64,000 bases of DNA, from the NCBI RefSeq assembly GCF_030693775.1, contig NZ_JAUXZY010000004.1, positions 496,001 to 560,000 on the forward strand, in the 5' to 3' direction. A model generated the notes under the pieces. The model was not told the origin of the DNA and did not search any database. It was given only the letters and a program-made list of their open reading frames with translations. Position 1 is the stretch's first letter; each line of letters opens with the position of its first letter. Position numbers and translations under genes: made by a program. The stretch is from Polynucleobacter sp. Its GTDB lineage: Bacteria > Pseudomonadota > Gammaproteobacteria > Burkholderiales > Burkholderiaceae. Positions 24,310 through 32,768 of the stretch are shown here, piece by piece.

Positions 24310-25356
24310 ATGGTTTCCAGTTTGACTGCGCTAAGAGCCAATGCCATTTTTATCAGTGCATTTGCTGGTTTACTTCTTATCGCCTTGCTACTCTTTACTT
24401 CGCAGTGGGGCGCAGTCCCGATTAGTTTGGATGATTGGACCTCGCTGATCAATCAGGGTGGGGATATCCAATCGGGAAGCAGCTATGTTTTATGGCAGTT
24501 GCGCTTACCTCGCGTGGTGTTTGCACTTTTGATTGGAGCTGCTCTGGGGCTCTCGGGCGCCTTGACTCAGGGGCTATTTCGGAATTCGCTTGCTGATCCT
24601 GGATTATTAGGCGTCTCTGCTGGCGCAGCGTGCGCCGTTGCTTTGGGCATTGTTCTCTTAAATGATTTAAATATCCCGCTCGTGCCGCAGTGGCGATTTT
24701 GGACGATACCTGCATTGGCATTTTCCGGAGCGATCCTGGTGTGTTTTGCTTTGGATCGCATTGCGCGCTGGATTACACCCGGATCCATTGCGGGCCTGCT
24801 TTTAACCGGCATCGCTTTAAATGCGCTTGCTGCCGCCGTTATTGGTTTATGTACCTATCTAGCAACGGATGAGCAGTTACGCAATTTGACCTTCTGGACT
24901 ATGGGCTCGCTTTCTGGTTCGAATTGGTTCTTGGTGCTTGCGATTACCGTACTCTTTGCGTTCGCTTGGTGGCGTTTGCGCTCACTGATTCCAGTAATGA
25001 ATGTCTTTTCCCTTGGGGAATCGGTCGCAGCCCATGTCGGTATTGAAATTGGCCTCATTCGGATGGAAATCATTTTTTGGGTGGCTTTACTCTCTGGTTT
25101 TGCAGTTGCGTGGTGCGGGATGATTGGCTTTATTGGATTAATTGCGCCCAACTTTGCCCGTGCTTGGCTCGGAGGCGATCAGAGGGTGGTAGTTCCGGCC
25201 TCAATGCTGCTGGGCGGTATTTTGTTATTGCTAGCGGATACATGTGCGCGCACAATCGCAATCCCAGCAGAAGTTCCCGTGGGAATTTTTACTGCTTTTT
25301 TAGGGGCGCCATTTTTCATCCTACTATTGCGCTCGTCGCGCCGTCAACTGGCCTAA
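24310..25356 (+). CDS. hmuU: Haem ABC transporter permease HmuU (FecCD family)
   Basis: 348 residues with about ten membrane helices and the FecCD signatures LRLPRVVFALLIGAALGLSG, LFRNSLADPGLLGVSAGAAC and GMIGFIGLIAPNFARAWLGG, the last being the ATPase-contact loop. Forms the channel for haem with HmuV. Its stop overlaps the hmuV start by 1 base (TAATG). Confidence 0.92.
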   Translation: MVSSLTALRANAIFISAFAGLLLIALLLFTSQWGAVPISLDDWTSLINQGGDIQSGSSYVLWQLRLPRVVFALLIGAALGLSGALTQGLFRNSLADPGLLGVSAGAACAVALGIVLLNDLNIPLVPQWRFWTIPALAFSGAILVCFALDRIARWITPGSIAGLLLTGIALNALAAAVIGLCTYLATDEQLRNLTFWTMGSLSGSNWFLVLAITVLFAFAWWRLRSLIPVMNVFSLGESVAAHVGIEIGLIRMEIIFWVALLSGFAVAWCGMIGFIGLIAPNFARAWLGGDQRVVVPASMLLGGILLLLADTCARTIAIPAEVPVGIFTAFLGAPFFILLLRSSRRQLA

Positions 25357-26144
25357 TGAGCACCTTATGCCGCCTTCACGCTTTGCAGGTCACGCTTGGT
25401 GAAAATGCATTTGGACCCTTTTCAGTCGGTATTGCCCCGGGTGAACGAATAGCCATACTGGGTCCTAGTGGAGCCGGAAAAACGACACTACTGAAATTGA
25501 TATCCGGTGAACTGCGACCCCAATCTGGATCATATGCGCTCAAAGGCATACCAATAGAAACATGGTCTTTGCGCGCGCTGAGTAGGGCCCGGGCAGTAGT
25601 GCCTCAATCGAGTGAGGTCGCATTTGGCTTAATGGCTCACTTAGTCATTGGTTTGGGAAGAATCGCAATTGAGGGTGATTTAAAGCGCGATGCCATTATT
25701 CAGTATGCGGCGCGCCTCAGCTCCTGCGAGCATTTACTTCATCGGAGTTTTGATACCCTATCTGGGGGTGAAAAGGCGCGCATTCATCTTGCCAGAGTAT
25801 TTGCGCAATTATGGGATGAGCAGAATAGCCTGATCTTGGTGGATGAGCCTTTGGCCTCCTTGGATCCCGGACTGCAAATCGAGCTTTTGGAAAGCATGAA
25901 GCGGTATGCCGATGCGCGTAATCACGCCATTGTGGCGATCTTGCACGACATCAATCAGGCCATGCACCACTTTGACCGACTGATCTTAGTAAAAGAAGGT
26001 TGCCTGGTCGGCGATCACGCCTCGGGCATGGGCGCAATTTCAGTTCTGGCTGATTTGTACCGGATTCAGTTGGATGTAATTGAGCGTGATGGCTCGCCTC
26101 CATTGGTTTTTCCGAGGGCAAGTCTAGGGCTCAATACCCTATAA
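25356..26144 (+). CDS. hmuV: Haem ABC transporter ATPase HmuV
   Basis: 262 residues from ATG 25356. Walker A is GPSGAGKTT, the ABC signature is LSGGEKARIHLARVF and Walker B with D-loop is LILVDEPLASLDP. It powers haem import through HmuU. The frame is open upstream to 25077, inside hmuU, but the overlapping start at 25356 gives the standard N-terminus. It is the last gene of the haem operon. Confidence 0.92.
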   Translation: MSTLCRLHALQVTLGENAFGPFSVGIAPGERIAILGPSGAGKTTLLKLISGELRPQSGSYALKGIPIETWSLRALSRARAVVPQSSEVAFGLMAHLVIGLGRIAIEGDLKRDAIIQYAARLSSCEHLLHRSFDTLSGGEKARIHLARVFAQLWDEQNSLILVDEPLASLDPGLQIELLESMKRYADARNHAIVAILHDINQAMHHFDRLILVKEGCLVGDHASGMGAISVLADLYRIQLDVIERDGSPPLVFPRASLGLNTL

Positions 26145-26233
26145 AATACCGATAAATATAAGCCCAGCAAAACGAGGGGTTTCCTGATAGCGTATTGCTT
26201 ATCGAGCTGGCTTGTGCCTCGCCTTAAGGAGTT

Positions 26234-27124
26234 ATGAATATGAAACGGATCTTTTTATTTTTGCTGACCAACATCGCCATCATGCTGGTGATTTCGATCG
26301 TCATCAGTGTATTTGGGCTGGGTCAAATCCTAGATCAGAATGGGGTGCACATTGATCTGATGTCACTCTTGATGCTGTCTGCGGTGGTGGGTATGACGGG
26401 CTCATTTATTTCCCTCGCCATGTCCAAATCGATGGCCAAGCACTCCGTGGGCGCCTATGTCATACAAGAACCACGCAATGACCAAGAGCGTTGGCTGCTC
26501 AGCACGGTCGAGCGTCAAGCCACTGCGGCTGGTATTGGTATGCCGGAGGTCGCCATTTACGATGCGCCTGATATCAATGCATTTGCAACGGGGATGTTTC
26601 GCAATGACTCTCTCGTTGCAGTGAGCACCGGCCTGCTCTACGGCATGACCCGTGATGAAGCAGAGGCAGTCTTGGCGCACGAAGTCAGTCACGTTGCCAA
26701 CGGCGATATGGTGACCTTGGCATTGATTCAGGGCGTGGTAAATACCTTTGTATTCTTCTTGTCGAGGGTGATTGGCCACATCATTGACCGTACTGTCTTC
26801 AAGACGGAGCGGGGCCATGGGCCAGCGTATTGGGTGACGACAATCATTGCCCAACTCGTCCTTGGTATTTTGGCGAGCGCGATTGTGATGTGGTTTAGTC
26901 GTCAACGCGAGTACCGCGCTGATGCAGGAGCTGCCTATTTAGAGGGCAAGCACAAGATGATTGCTGCCTTAGAGCGTTTGCAAAAGTCAGTCAATCAACC
27001 CCATTTGCCAGAGCAGTTAGAGGCATTTGGTATCTCGGGTGGCATGGCCGATGGATTGAAGCGTTTGTTTATGAGTCATCCTCCATTAGAGGAGCGCATC
27101 GCAGCATTGAGAAATAGCGCTTAG
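26234..27124 (+). CDS. htpX: Protease HtpX
   Basis: 296 residues, an inner-membrane M48 zinc protease that cuts misfolded membrane proteins. Two N-terminal helices ([20 protein letters not shown]), zinc site [16 protein letters not shown], two further helices, then the third ligand Glu in [19 protein letters not shown] good AAGGAG box serves either ATG 26234 or ATG 26240 (MKRIFLF is the common family start). It stands alone, flanked by the haem operon and the AT-rich segment. Confidence 0.93.
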   Translation: MNMKRIFLFLLTNIAIMLVISIVISVFGLGQILDQNGVHIDLMSLLMLSAVVGMTGSFISLAMSKSMAKHSVGAYVIQEPRNDQERWLLSTVERQATAAGIGMPEVAIYDAPDINAFATGMFRNDSLVAVSTGLLYGMTRDEAEAVLAHEVSHVANGDMVTLALIQGVVNTFVFFLSRVIGHIIDRTVFKTERGHGPAYWVTTIIAQLVLGILASAIVMWFSRQREYRADAGAAYLEGKHKMIAALERLQKSVNQPHLPEQLEAFGISGGMADGLKRLFMSHPPLEERIAALRNSA

Positions 27125-27166
27125 ATTTGAGAATTTCGATGCATCAATAATCCTTATTTGCAATGC

Positions 27167-27856
27167 TTAAATTATTTGCTTTGCACTGGTAAGGAGTTGA
27201 TGCATTTTGTATTGACGGTTTAGCAACTCAAAAAAGAGCCTCAGCGTATTCAGGGCATCATCATCCGCTCTGTGTGGAATGCCTTTAAATTTCAGCCTAC
27301 AGGCCGTAAGTGCAGAAGATAGTCCAATATTAGGGTTCTTGCCATTTGCTAAGGCATTCAACAAAAACCACGTTTTGACGTCGATCCATCGCCTACCAAA
27401 AAAGGGAAATGAAATAGAGCGGTCTTTAAACTCAGACTTAAGTTCAGTGCTGTCACCGCCTCCCCAAACGACTGGATTAACAAAGCATTCCTGACTTTTG
27501 ATTAATGTACCTATTTCAAATGCAACCTGAGCATGAGGTACAGCATTGCTCACAATATCATCATCCGTGATGCCCGTGAGATTAGTGATGAACTCAAATA
27601 TTGGCTCCTCTGGGTTGAGGTACCACTTTTGAGATAGAAGATTGTCATTTTGGTAATCATTAAAATTACCAATCGCAATTCCTACTTGAATTATTTTTGG
27701 TTTTGAAATCGAGTTATCTTCCGCATTGTTTAGTTCCAAATCCAAGGCCAAGTATTTTTTATTGATGTCCATAAATAGTTTCCGATTATTACTGAGGATT
27801 TTACTTTTTTCACCATCTTTTTTTGGAATCTTTTTGTAATCCTTGTAGGACGCCAT
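27167..27856 (-). CDS. DEDDh 3'-5' exonuclease family protein
   Basis: 229 residues. DEDD motif I is in YLALDLELNNAED, a central Asp lies in GGGDSTELKSEF, and HRADDDALNTLRLF gives the DEDDh His/Asp pair. It belongs with DnaQ/RNase T-type exonucleases, here as a single domain. The first 28 residues are lysine-rich and may be an extension, since an internal ATG at 27772 just before the fold is also possible. AT-rich, with neighbours absent from core regions; the start is 61 bases from the divergent metallophosphoesterase gene. Could be defence- or RNA-related; the substrate is unknown. Confidence 0.75.
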   Translation of the reverse strand: MASYKDYKKIPKKDGEKSKILSNNRKLFMDINKKYLALDLELNNAEDNSISKPKIIQVGIAIGNFNDYQNDNLLSQKWYLNPEEPIFEFITNLTGITDDDIVSNAVPHAQVAFEIGTLIKSQECFVNPVVWGGGDSTELKSEFKDRSISFPFFGRRWIDVKTWFLLNALANGKNPNIGLSSALTACRLKFKGIPHRADDDALNTLRLFFELLNRQYKMHQLLTSAKQII

Positions 27857-27917
27857 GGTTAATTTATTACATACAATTCATTTCAATTTTGTTTTGTAGA
27901 TATTAATTGGAGTGCGT

Positions 27918-28682
27918 ATGAAATTACATGTCTTAAGTGATCTTCACCTTGAGTTTTCAGATTTCCCCGCGCCTAGTGTGGATGCTGATGTCATCATTCT
28001 TGCGGGTGATATTGGACTACGTTCAAGTGGTGTTGATTGGGCTAGCCGTAGGTTTGCAAACAAAAAAGTTATTTACGTTGCAGGCAATCATGAATTTTAT
28101 GGTGCTGATCGTACTGAGGTGATTTATGATTTGAAGGCAAAATGCGATGAATCCGGATTTTATTTTTTAGACAATAGTTCGGTTACTTTTTTAGACGCAT
28201 CAAGGCAGTTGCCTATACGCTTTTTGGGAACAACTCTATGGACAGATTTCATGTTGTTTGGCGCCAAATTTCAAAACCAGTGCATGGATGCTGGTCGTCG
28301 TTGCTTAAATGACTTTCGTCTAATTCGTGATGATGGTATTTTTTCTGTCGAAAAATCCATTGCTTTACATAAAGCATCTTTGGTGTGGCTTAGCAACGAG
28401 CTAAATAAATCGTTTGATGGAAAAACGGTTGTGGTGAGCCACCACCTTCCATCAACGAAGTCTGTGGCTTTGCGCTTCAAAGAAGACCTGTTGTCAGCAT
28501 GCTTTGCCTCTGAGTTGTCGCACCTGTTTGGGCTTATGGATTTATGGGTCCATGGGCATACGCATGACTCGTTTGATTATCAAATGAATGGCACGCGTGT
28601 TGTTTGCAATCCACGAGGTTATGTGAGGTCAGGTTATGCTGAAAACGCTGACTTTGATCCATCGTTGGTTGTGGAAGTTTAA
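27918..28682 (+). CDS. Metallophosphoesterase (calcineurin-like)
   Basis: 254 residues with all five family motifs in order: DLHLE (as VLSDLHLEFSD), AGDIG, GNHEFYG, VSHHLPS and HGHTHDS. These bind two metals and hydrolyse phosphoesters such as nucleotides or nucleic acid ends. ATG 27918 has GGAG at 27909-27912. AT-rich codons mark it as part of the accessory segment beside ssrA. Confidence 0.88.
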   Translation: MKLHVLSDLHLEFSDFPAPSVDADVIILAGDIGLRSSGVDWASRRFANKKVIYVAGNHEFYGADRTEVIYDLKAKCDESGFYFLDNSSVTFLDASRQLPIRFLGTTLWTDFMLFGAKFQNQCMDAGRRCLNDFRLIRDDGIFSVEKSIALHKASLVWLSNELNKSFDGKTVVVSHHLPSTKSVALRFKEDLLSACFASELSHLFGLMDLWVHGHTHDSFDYQMNGTRVVCNPRGYVRSGYAENADFDPSLVVEV

Positions 28683-28732
28683 TCACGCTGTTAGTCCACC
28701 CCAATTCAATGCAACTGGCAAAAAAGACCTAG

Positions 28733-28911
28733 ATGAGTGATATTTTTATTTTTTGGCCTGTATGGGGGGGTGTCTACTCTGGCACTGGCTAACGGCAGAC
28801 AAACAACCTCGGCCAGATTTACTCAATTTTAAAGATATAGATATATACGTCTATGACCACGCTTTGGTTACAGCTAGATATGGCGTGATACTCACAAGAA
28901 AAGCTGAGTGA
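28733..28911 (+). pseudogene. Broken small ORF with a 7-G tract
   Basis: ATG 28733 opens a 19-codon frame (MSDIFIFWPVWGG...). At a run of seven G (28764-28770) the reading passes by one shift to a second frame, which is open to TGA at 28911 and reads protein-like (CLLWHWLTADKQPRPDLL...). Read through the shift, it gives about 59 residues. This looks like a small gene broken at, or switched by, a homopolymer. No family is recognised. Confidence 0.3.
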
Positions 28912-28950
28912 GTAGATGTCATTGGCTTTCAAGTAGATCAAATCAATCCG

Positions 28951-29664
28951 CTACCAGTGAATCGGTTTTTTGGCTGGTTTCTTTTTTGTGGGCACCTGCT
29001 CGGGAAGTTGCGCAGATATGAGTTCTTCATCGTTTATATAAGACCGCGACCAGTGTGCAAGGCTTATCAGACTGCTACTTGCAGGGCGCCCCTTTTTGCC
29101 ACTAATTTGAGGGCCCCTAGGTATGATCATGTCAATTTTTAAAGAAGGAAAGTCTTCAATGAGTGCGCTAATCGCTGGTTCGGTATCGGTATCATTTGAG
29201 ATGAGAACGACTTGATCCAAGGCTCGTTTGCTGGCATCGCGGTACATCGATAAGGCAAGATTGACGTCCGTTTTTTTCTCAACTAGACGCCATACCCTGA
29301 CTGTATTGTCTTTATCAAAAAGGTTTCCTTCTACGTAAACAGGCATTTTGGTCCCGTCTTTTTCGTAAGCATGTGAACCAAGTACTTTCTCAAACTTATC
29401 TGGATACTTGGCTTCAAGTGCTCGGTGGTAGTCGTTCTGAGCACGCATCGATTCTTTCCCATGCCGAGAAAATTTCGGGAGTGCAGGCGCCGTAAAAAAC
29501 TTAACGGAAATAATTTGCGAGTGTGGTTCAATGGATCGAGTAATTTGACTAAAAAGTGCTACTACATCAAGCCATTTGTATTGAGTACCACGTAGACGCA
29601 CATAGTAGAGGTTGTACCCATCAATGTAGATAGAGGTTTTTAAAGCTTTGGACGTCTCCAGCAT
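28951..29664 (-). CDS. NYN domain protein (LabA/DUF88-like PIN-fold nuclease)
   Basis: 237 residues. The NYN acidic residues are visible in TSIYIDGYNLYYVR, VEKKTDVNLALSMYRDA and VLISNDTDTEPAISAL, the pattern of PIN-like RNases. The C-terminus is rich in lysine and proline (VPTKKKPAKKPIHW), suited to nucleic-acid contact. It stands between the broken ORF and a terminator in the AT-rich segment. Likely an RNase of unknown target. Confidence 0.85.
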   Translation of the reverse strand: MLETSKALKTSIYIDGYNLYYVRLRGTQYKWLDVVALFSQITRSIEPHSQIISVKFFTAPALPKFSRHGKESMRAQNDYHRALEAKYPDKFEKVLGSHAYEKDGTKMPVYVEGNLFDKDNTVRVWRLVEKKTDVNLALSMYRDASKRALDQVVLISNDTDTEPAISALIEDFPSLKIDMIIPRGPQISGKKGRPASSSLISLAHWSRSYINDEELISAQLPEQVPTKKKPAKKPIHW

Positions 29665-29693
29665 GTTTTCCCATAAAAATCGCCTTTAGAAAT

Positions 29694-29722
29694 GAAAAAA
29701 CCGCCCTAGAGCGGCTTTTTCG
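29694..29722. terminator. Bidirectional terminator near NYN gene
   Basis: Ten-base stem AAAAAACCGC/GCGGCTTTTT (pairing nearly complete) with loop CCTAGA; A-run on one side and T-run on the other. It lies just upstream of the NYN gene and probably stops transcription from the integrase side. Confidence 0.65.
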
Positions 29723-29821
29723 TCCCAATCCGGAGTCAATTTAATGACCTGGTTAGGGAGGAGTAGTTATCAATAGTATACATATTTTTGGTCTTGAGGA
29801 AAAGTCCATATTGAGCTGAAT

Positions 29822-30076
29822 CTAGTTGTAAAGATATTTTGTTAAGGTGTTAAATGGTTCAGCGTAAAAATGACGATGCGCTACCCTTACAGAGAGATAA
29901 GCGCCACCTGCAAGTTTATCGCCAGGGGCTGCGCGGTTCATAAAACTCTTGATGCCTTTATCTGTACGCTTCCCGCTGATACCCCCAACCATGTTTTTTC
30001 CTAAGTTCGATTTTGCTCTGATACCCCCAATGATACCCCCAGCTTTTTTGGATTCAGCGAAATCTAGAAAGACCAC
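29822..30076 (-). pseudogene. Tyrosine-recombinase (integrase) N-terminal remnant
   Basis: An 84-residue frame reading outward from ssrA. The stretch TDKGIKSFMNRAAPGDKLAG followed by GAYLSV resembles the N-terminal arm domain of P4-type integrases (..K..KPGDKLADGGGLYL..). The rest of an integrase is missing; the sequence falls off after RVAHRHFYAE. Directly beyond the 3' end of ssrA is the usual place for such genes. The upstream part of the frame (GGIIGGIRAKS) covers DNA repeats and is probably not coding. Identification rests on a short match, so it is moderate. Confidence 0.45.
29977..30042. repeat. Three TGATACCCCCA direct repeats
   Basis: Copies at 29977-29988 (TGATACCCCCAA), 30019-30030 (same) and 30031-30042 (TGATACCCCCAG). 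They lie between ssrA and the integrase remnant, where arm-type integrase sites are normally found. Confidence 0.7.
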
Positions 30077-30104
30077 AATGGACCTAGAGGCCTTTATCTA
30101 CAAA

Positions 30105-30131
30105 GAAAAACGCCACCCTGGTGGGTGGCGT
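30105..30131 (-). terminator. ssrA terminator
   Basis: Reading on the minus strand, a 7-bp stem CGCCACC/GGTGGCG is followed by TTTTTC. It lies 24 bases past the CCA end of tmRNA and fits its own terminator. Confidence 0.75.
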
Positions 30132-30153
30132 TGGAGTGCTGTGTACTACTTAG

Positions 30154-30512
30154 TGGTGGAGTCGGCGGGAATCGAACCCGCGTCCGCAAATCCTCTACAA
30201 CAAGTTCTACATACTTAGTCATATCATTTAATTTAGCCGGCTAGTCACGGATTGACACGTTCCACGCTGGCGATTCACTTCATTTTCGAGCCGTTCCTCG
30301 TGACACGAAACAGCCTTATCTCTTGTAAATGACCCTGATGTAGCTTTCGCTACCTGACCCAAGAGAGAATCAGTTCAGGGGCAACCGCAATTAAGCGGCT
30401 AGTGCGTAACGTTCGTCGTTAGCAGTTATTACATTCCCATTGATTTACGAGATAACGGGTCCTCGGTATGCCCTTGATGCTTTGTAATCCACGTCGAAAC
30501 CATGTCGACCCC
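30154..30512 (-). ncRNA. ssrA: Transfer-messenger RNA (tmRNA)
   Basis: About 359 bases. The 5' end GGGGTCG pairs with the 3' CGACTCC to form the acceptor stem, followed by discriminator and CCA; the T-arm is GGGTTCGATTCCC. The tag frame lies at 30391-30423 (complement) and reads ANDERYALAA then TAA, the betaproteobacterial type of proteolysis tag. It is a one-piece tmRNA, without the permuted form. It rescues stalled ribosomes and marks the released peptides for ClpXP-type degradation. Ends are given from stem pairing and are good to a base or two. Confidence 0.95.
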
Positions 30513-30568
30513 AGATGCATTGCATTAAAGAAGCTTTATTTTACGGCGGATTACCAGATAACGCAGGA

Positions 30569-31240
30569 CTATCGTGGAAAGATGATTTTCAATAGGTCCA
30601 GAGGGGAGTGGATGAGGTAGTCAGCGCCCCATTCTTGCGGCGGCTCTGCGCAGCCGCAATAGCCATAGGCTGCAGCGACGGTTTTCATACCGGCTGCTTT
30701 GCCAGCAATCACATCCCGAATATCGTCCCCCACATAGAGCGATAGCTCTGGAGGAATGTTCGCAAGCCGAGCTGCATGCAAAATCGGTTCGGGATGGGGT
30801 TTGGAGTGAGGTGTTGTATCACCGGAGACGGTAGAGATCGCACGCTGCCGTAATCCCATTTGCTCTGTCAGGGGATGGGTGAAACGCTCGCTCTTGTTCG
30901 TCACAATCCCCCAAGGCAGCTTCGCGGAGTCCAATTGATCGAGGAGAGAGTCGACGCCATCAAATAAAGTGCTATGCACTAGTAGTGCGTTTTCATAATA
31001 GGTAAAGAATTCATCGCGCAAGGGAGCGAATTCGGGGTGATCGGTACCATAGCCAAATGCCCCCTGAATTAAACCGCGTGCTCCAGCTGAAGCCCTTGGC
31101 CTCAGTTCTTCATAGGGTTTTGGGCTGAGATTACGTTTTGTTAGCAGCTGATTTGCAGCTGCCACCAAGTCTGGCGCGGTATCGGCCAGCGTGCCATCGA
31201 GATCAAAAAAAACACCACGGAAAGGGCTTTGTGCAGACAT
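30569..31240 (-). CDS. gph: Phosphoglycolate phosphatase (HAD family)
   Basis: 223 residues. HAD motifs: FFDLDGTLADTAPDL (I), IVTNKSERF (II), KPHPEPILHAA (III) and YVGDDIRDVIAGKAAGM (IV). Removes 2-phosphoglycolate; the proteobacterial gene often sits beside ubiG, as here with a 5-base gap. Confidence 0.92.
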   Translation of the reverse strand: MSAQSPFRGVFFDLDGTLADTAPDLVAAANQLLTKRNLSPKPYEELRPRASAGARGLIQGAFGYGTDHPEFAPLRDEFFTYYENALLVHSTLFDGVDSLLDQLDSAKLPWGIVTNKSERFTHPLTEQMGLRQRAISTVSGDTTPHSKPHPEPILHAARLANIPPELSLYVGDDIRDVIAGKAAGMKTVAAAYGYCGCAEPPQEWGADYLIHSPLDLLKIIFPR

Positions 31241-31245
31241 CGCTT

Positions 31246-31956
31246 TTATTCCAAAGGCTTGCGCACAGCAATCATGTAATTGACGTCGGTGTCATCGCTT
31301 AAGCGATAGACTTGGGTAATGGGGTTGTAGGTCAATCCCTTCATGCCAATCACCTCTAAATTCGCTTGACGGATGTAGCGCGCAAGCTCAGACGGCTTAA
31401 TAAATTTGGCGTATTGGTGAGTCCCTTTGGGCAATAAACGCAGGATGTACTCGGCACCAACAATGGCAAATACGTAGGATTTCAGGTTGCGATTGAGCGT
31501 GCTAAAAAAGAGCGTAGCGCCTGGTTTGGCGAGGTCAGCGCAGGCCTGAACCACAGACGCCGGATCAGGGACGTGCTCGAGCATCTCCATGCAGGTCACT
31601 ACATCAAATTGGGCAGCCTCCTCCAGCGCCAAGGACTCGGCAGAGATGGAGCGATAGCGCACACTGGCGCCGGTCTCTAGGGCATGTAATTCAGCGACTT
31701 TGAGGGCCTTGTCAGATAAATCAATTCCCAGGGTATTGGCACCAAGATTCGACATCGATTCAGCCAGAATCCCGCCACCACAACCGATGTCCACCGTCTT
31801 TTTACCTTTGAGTGGTGTAAAGGTCTGAATCCACCCCAGGCGCAGCGGATTAATCGCGTGCAAGGGCTTGAATTCGCTATTCGGGTCCCACCAGCGGTGC
31901 GCTAGGGCGCTAAATTTGCTGATTTCAGAGGGGTCAACGTTGCTGGATGTATTCAT
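31246..31956 (-). CDS. ubiG: Ubiquinone O-methyltransferase UbiG
   Basis: 236 residues. SAM motif [19 protein letters not shown], then [17 protein letters not shown] and the membrane-contact region [20 protein letters not shown], characteristic of UbiG. It does both O-methylations in ubiquinone synthesis. Probably an operon with gph. Confidence 0.95.
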   Translation of the reverse strand: MNTSSNVDPSEISKFSALAHRWWDPNSEFKPLHAINPLRLGWIQTFTPLKGKKTVDIGCGGGILAESMSNLGANTLGIDLSDKALKVAELHALETGASVRYRSISAESLALEEAAQFDVVTCMEMLEHVPDPASVVQACADLAKPGATLFFSTLNRNLKSYVFAIVGAEYILRLLPKGTHQYAKFIKPSELARYIRQANLEVIGMKGLTYNPITQVYRLSDDTDVNYMIAVRKPLE

Positions 31957-31976
31957 ACTAAGACTGTAATGGAAAT

Positions 31977-32005
31977 AAAAAAGCCCGGCAGAACCGGGCT
32001 TTTTC
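31977..32005 (-). terminator. Terminator between ompA-family gene and ubiG
   Basis: Stem AGCCCGG/CCGGGCT (31982-32000) with a CAGAA loop and flanking A and T runs; works on either strand. It ends the OmpA-family transcript. Confidence 0.8.
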
Positions 32006-32019
32006 GAGAATGCTAAGGA

Positions 32020-32610
32020 TTACTTGAGAGCAACTGTACCAACAACTTCGATATCGGTACGGCGGTTCTTGGCGCGGCCTTCAGCAGTAGCGTTGGTAGC
32101 TACTGGATTGCTCTTGCCTTTGCTTTCGGTGTAAATACGGCCACCGTCAACACCTTTGCTGATCAAATACGCTTTAACAGACTGGGCACGACGCTGACCC
32201 AAGGCCATGTTGTATGCGTCTGAGCCTACGCTGTCGGTGTTACCAACAGCGATAATGACTTCTAAGCGGATCTTGCTGAGGTCAGCAGCAACTTTATCCA
32301 AAGTCGCTTTGCCTTCTGGCTTCAAGGTTGCTTTGTCAAAGTCATACAAGGTATCAGCTTGTAATGTGATCTTGGTTTGAGTTACTTTTGGCTGAGCAGG
32401 CTTGGCAGCAGCTTTTGGCTCTAAAAAGCCGTCGCAACCCTTGGCAGCGGTAGCTGGGGTCCAAGCGGCATCACGCCAGCACAATGTGCCGTCGCCGTTT
32501 CTCCATGGAGTACCGGTTGCGTTGACCCAGTTGTCAACGGATTGAGCGGAAGTAGCGCCGGCAGCAACAGTAACAACACCAGCGAGTACCAGTTTTAGGG
32601 TTTTATTCAT
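32020..32610 (-). CDS. OmpA-family outer-membrane protein
   Basis: 196 residues with a signal peptide (MNKTLKLVLAGVVTVAAGAT, cut after SAQ), a short linker region of about 60 residues instead of an 8-strand barrel, and the OmpA C-terminal peptidoglycan-binding domain (TDSVGSDAYNMALGQRRAQS, GKSNPVATNATAEGRAKNRR). It ties the envelope to the cell wall. Divergent from gyrA, as is usual in Burkholderiales. Confidence 0.92.
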   Translation of the reverse strand: MNKTLKLVLAGVVTVAAGATSAQSVDNWVNATGTPWRNGDGTLCWRDAAWTPATAAKGCDGFLEPKAAAKPAQPKVTQTKITLQADTLYDFDKATLKPEGKATLDKVAADLSKIRLEVIIAVGNTDSVGSDAYNMALGQRRAQSVKAYLISKGVDGGRIYTESKGKSNPVATNATAEGRAKNRRTDIEVVGTVALK

Positions 32611-32768
32611 TTTTAGTCCTCAAATTCACTTTTTTTAATTAAATTCAAACTTGTATGTATGTCGCCCCACATAACTGCAAAAAGCGCAAAGCGATACTTC
32701 TCAATTCGTACAAACTGACAGAATCTTAGCACAGGGGTTGTCTGCCATCAAAATGATATTATTTCGAG

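Noticed and set aside
26402..26905. 167-aa frame on the minus strand
   Set aside because: Opposite htpX, whose frame is fully conserved; the product has no recognisable features.
28733..28790. Stand-alone 19-aa ORF
   Set aside because: Weak start signal and very short; treated as the 5' part of a broken gene.
29977..30042. CRISPR-like repeats
   Set aside because: Units are only 11-12 bases, unevenly spaced (30 bases, then none), with no cas genes.
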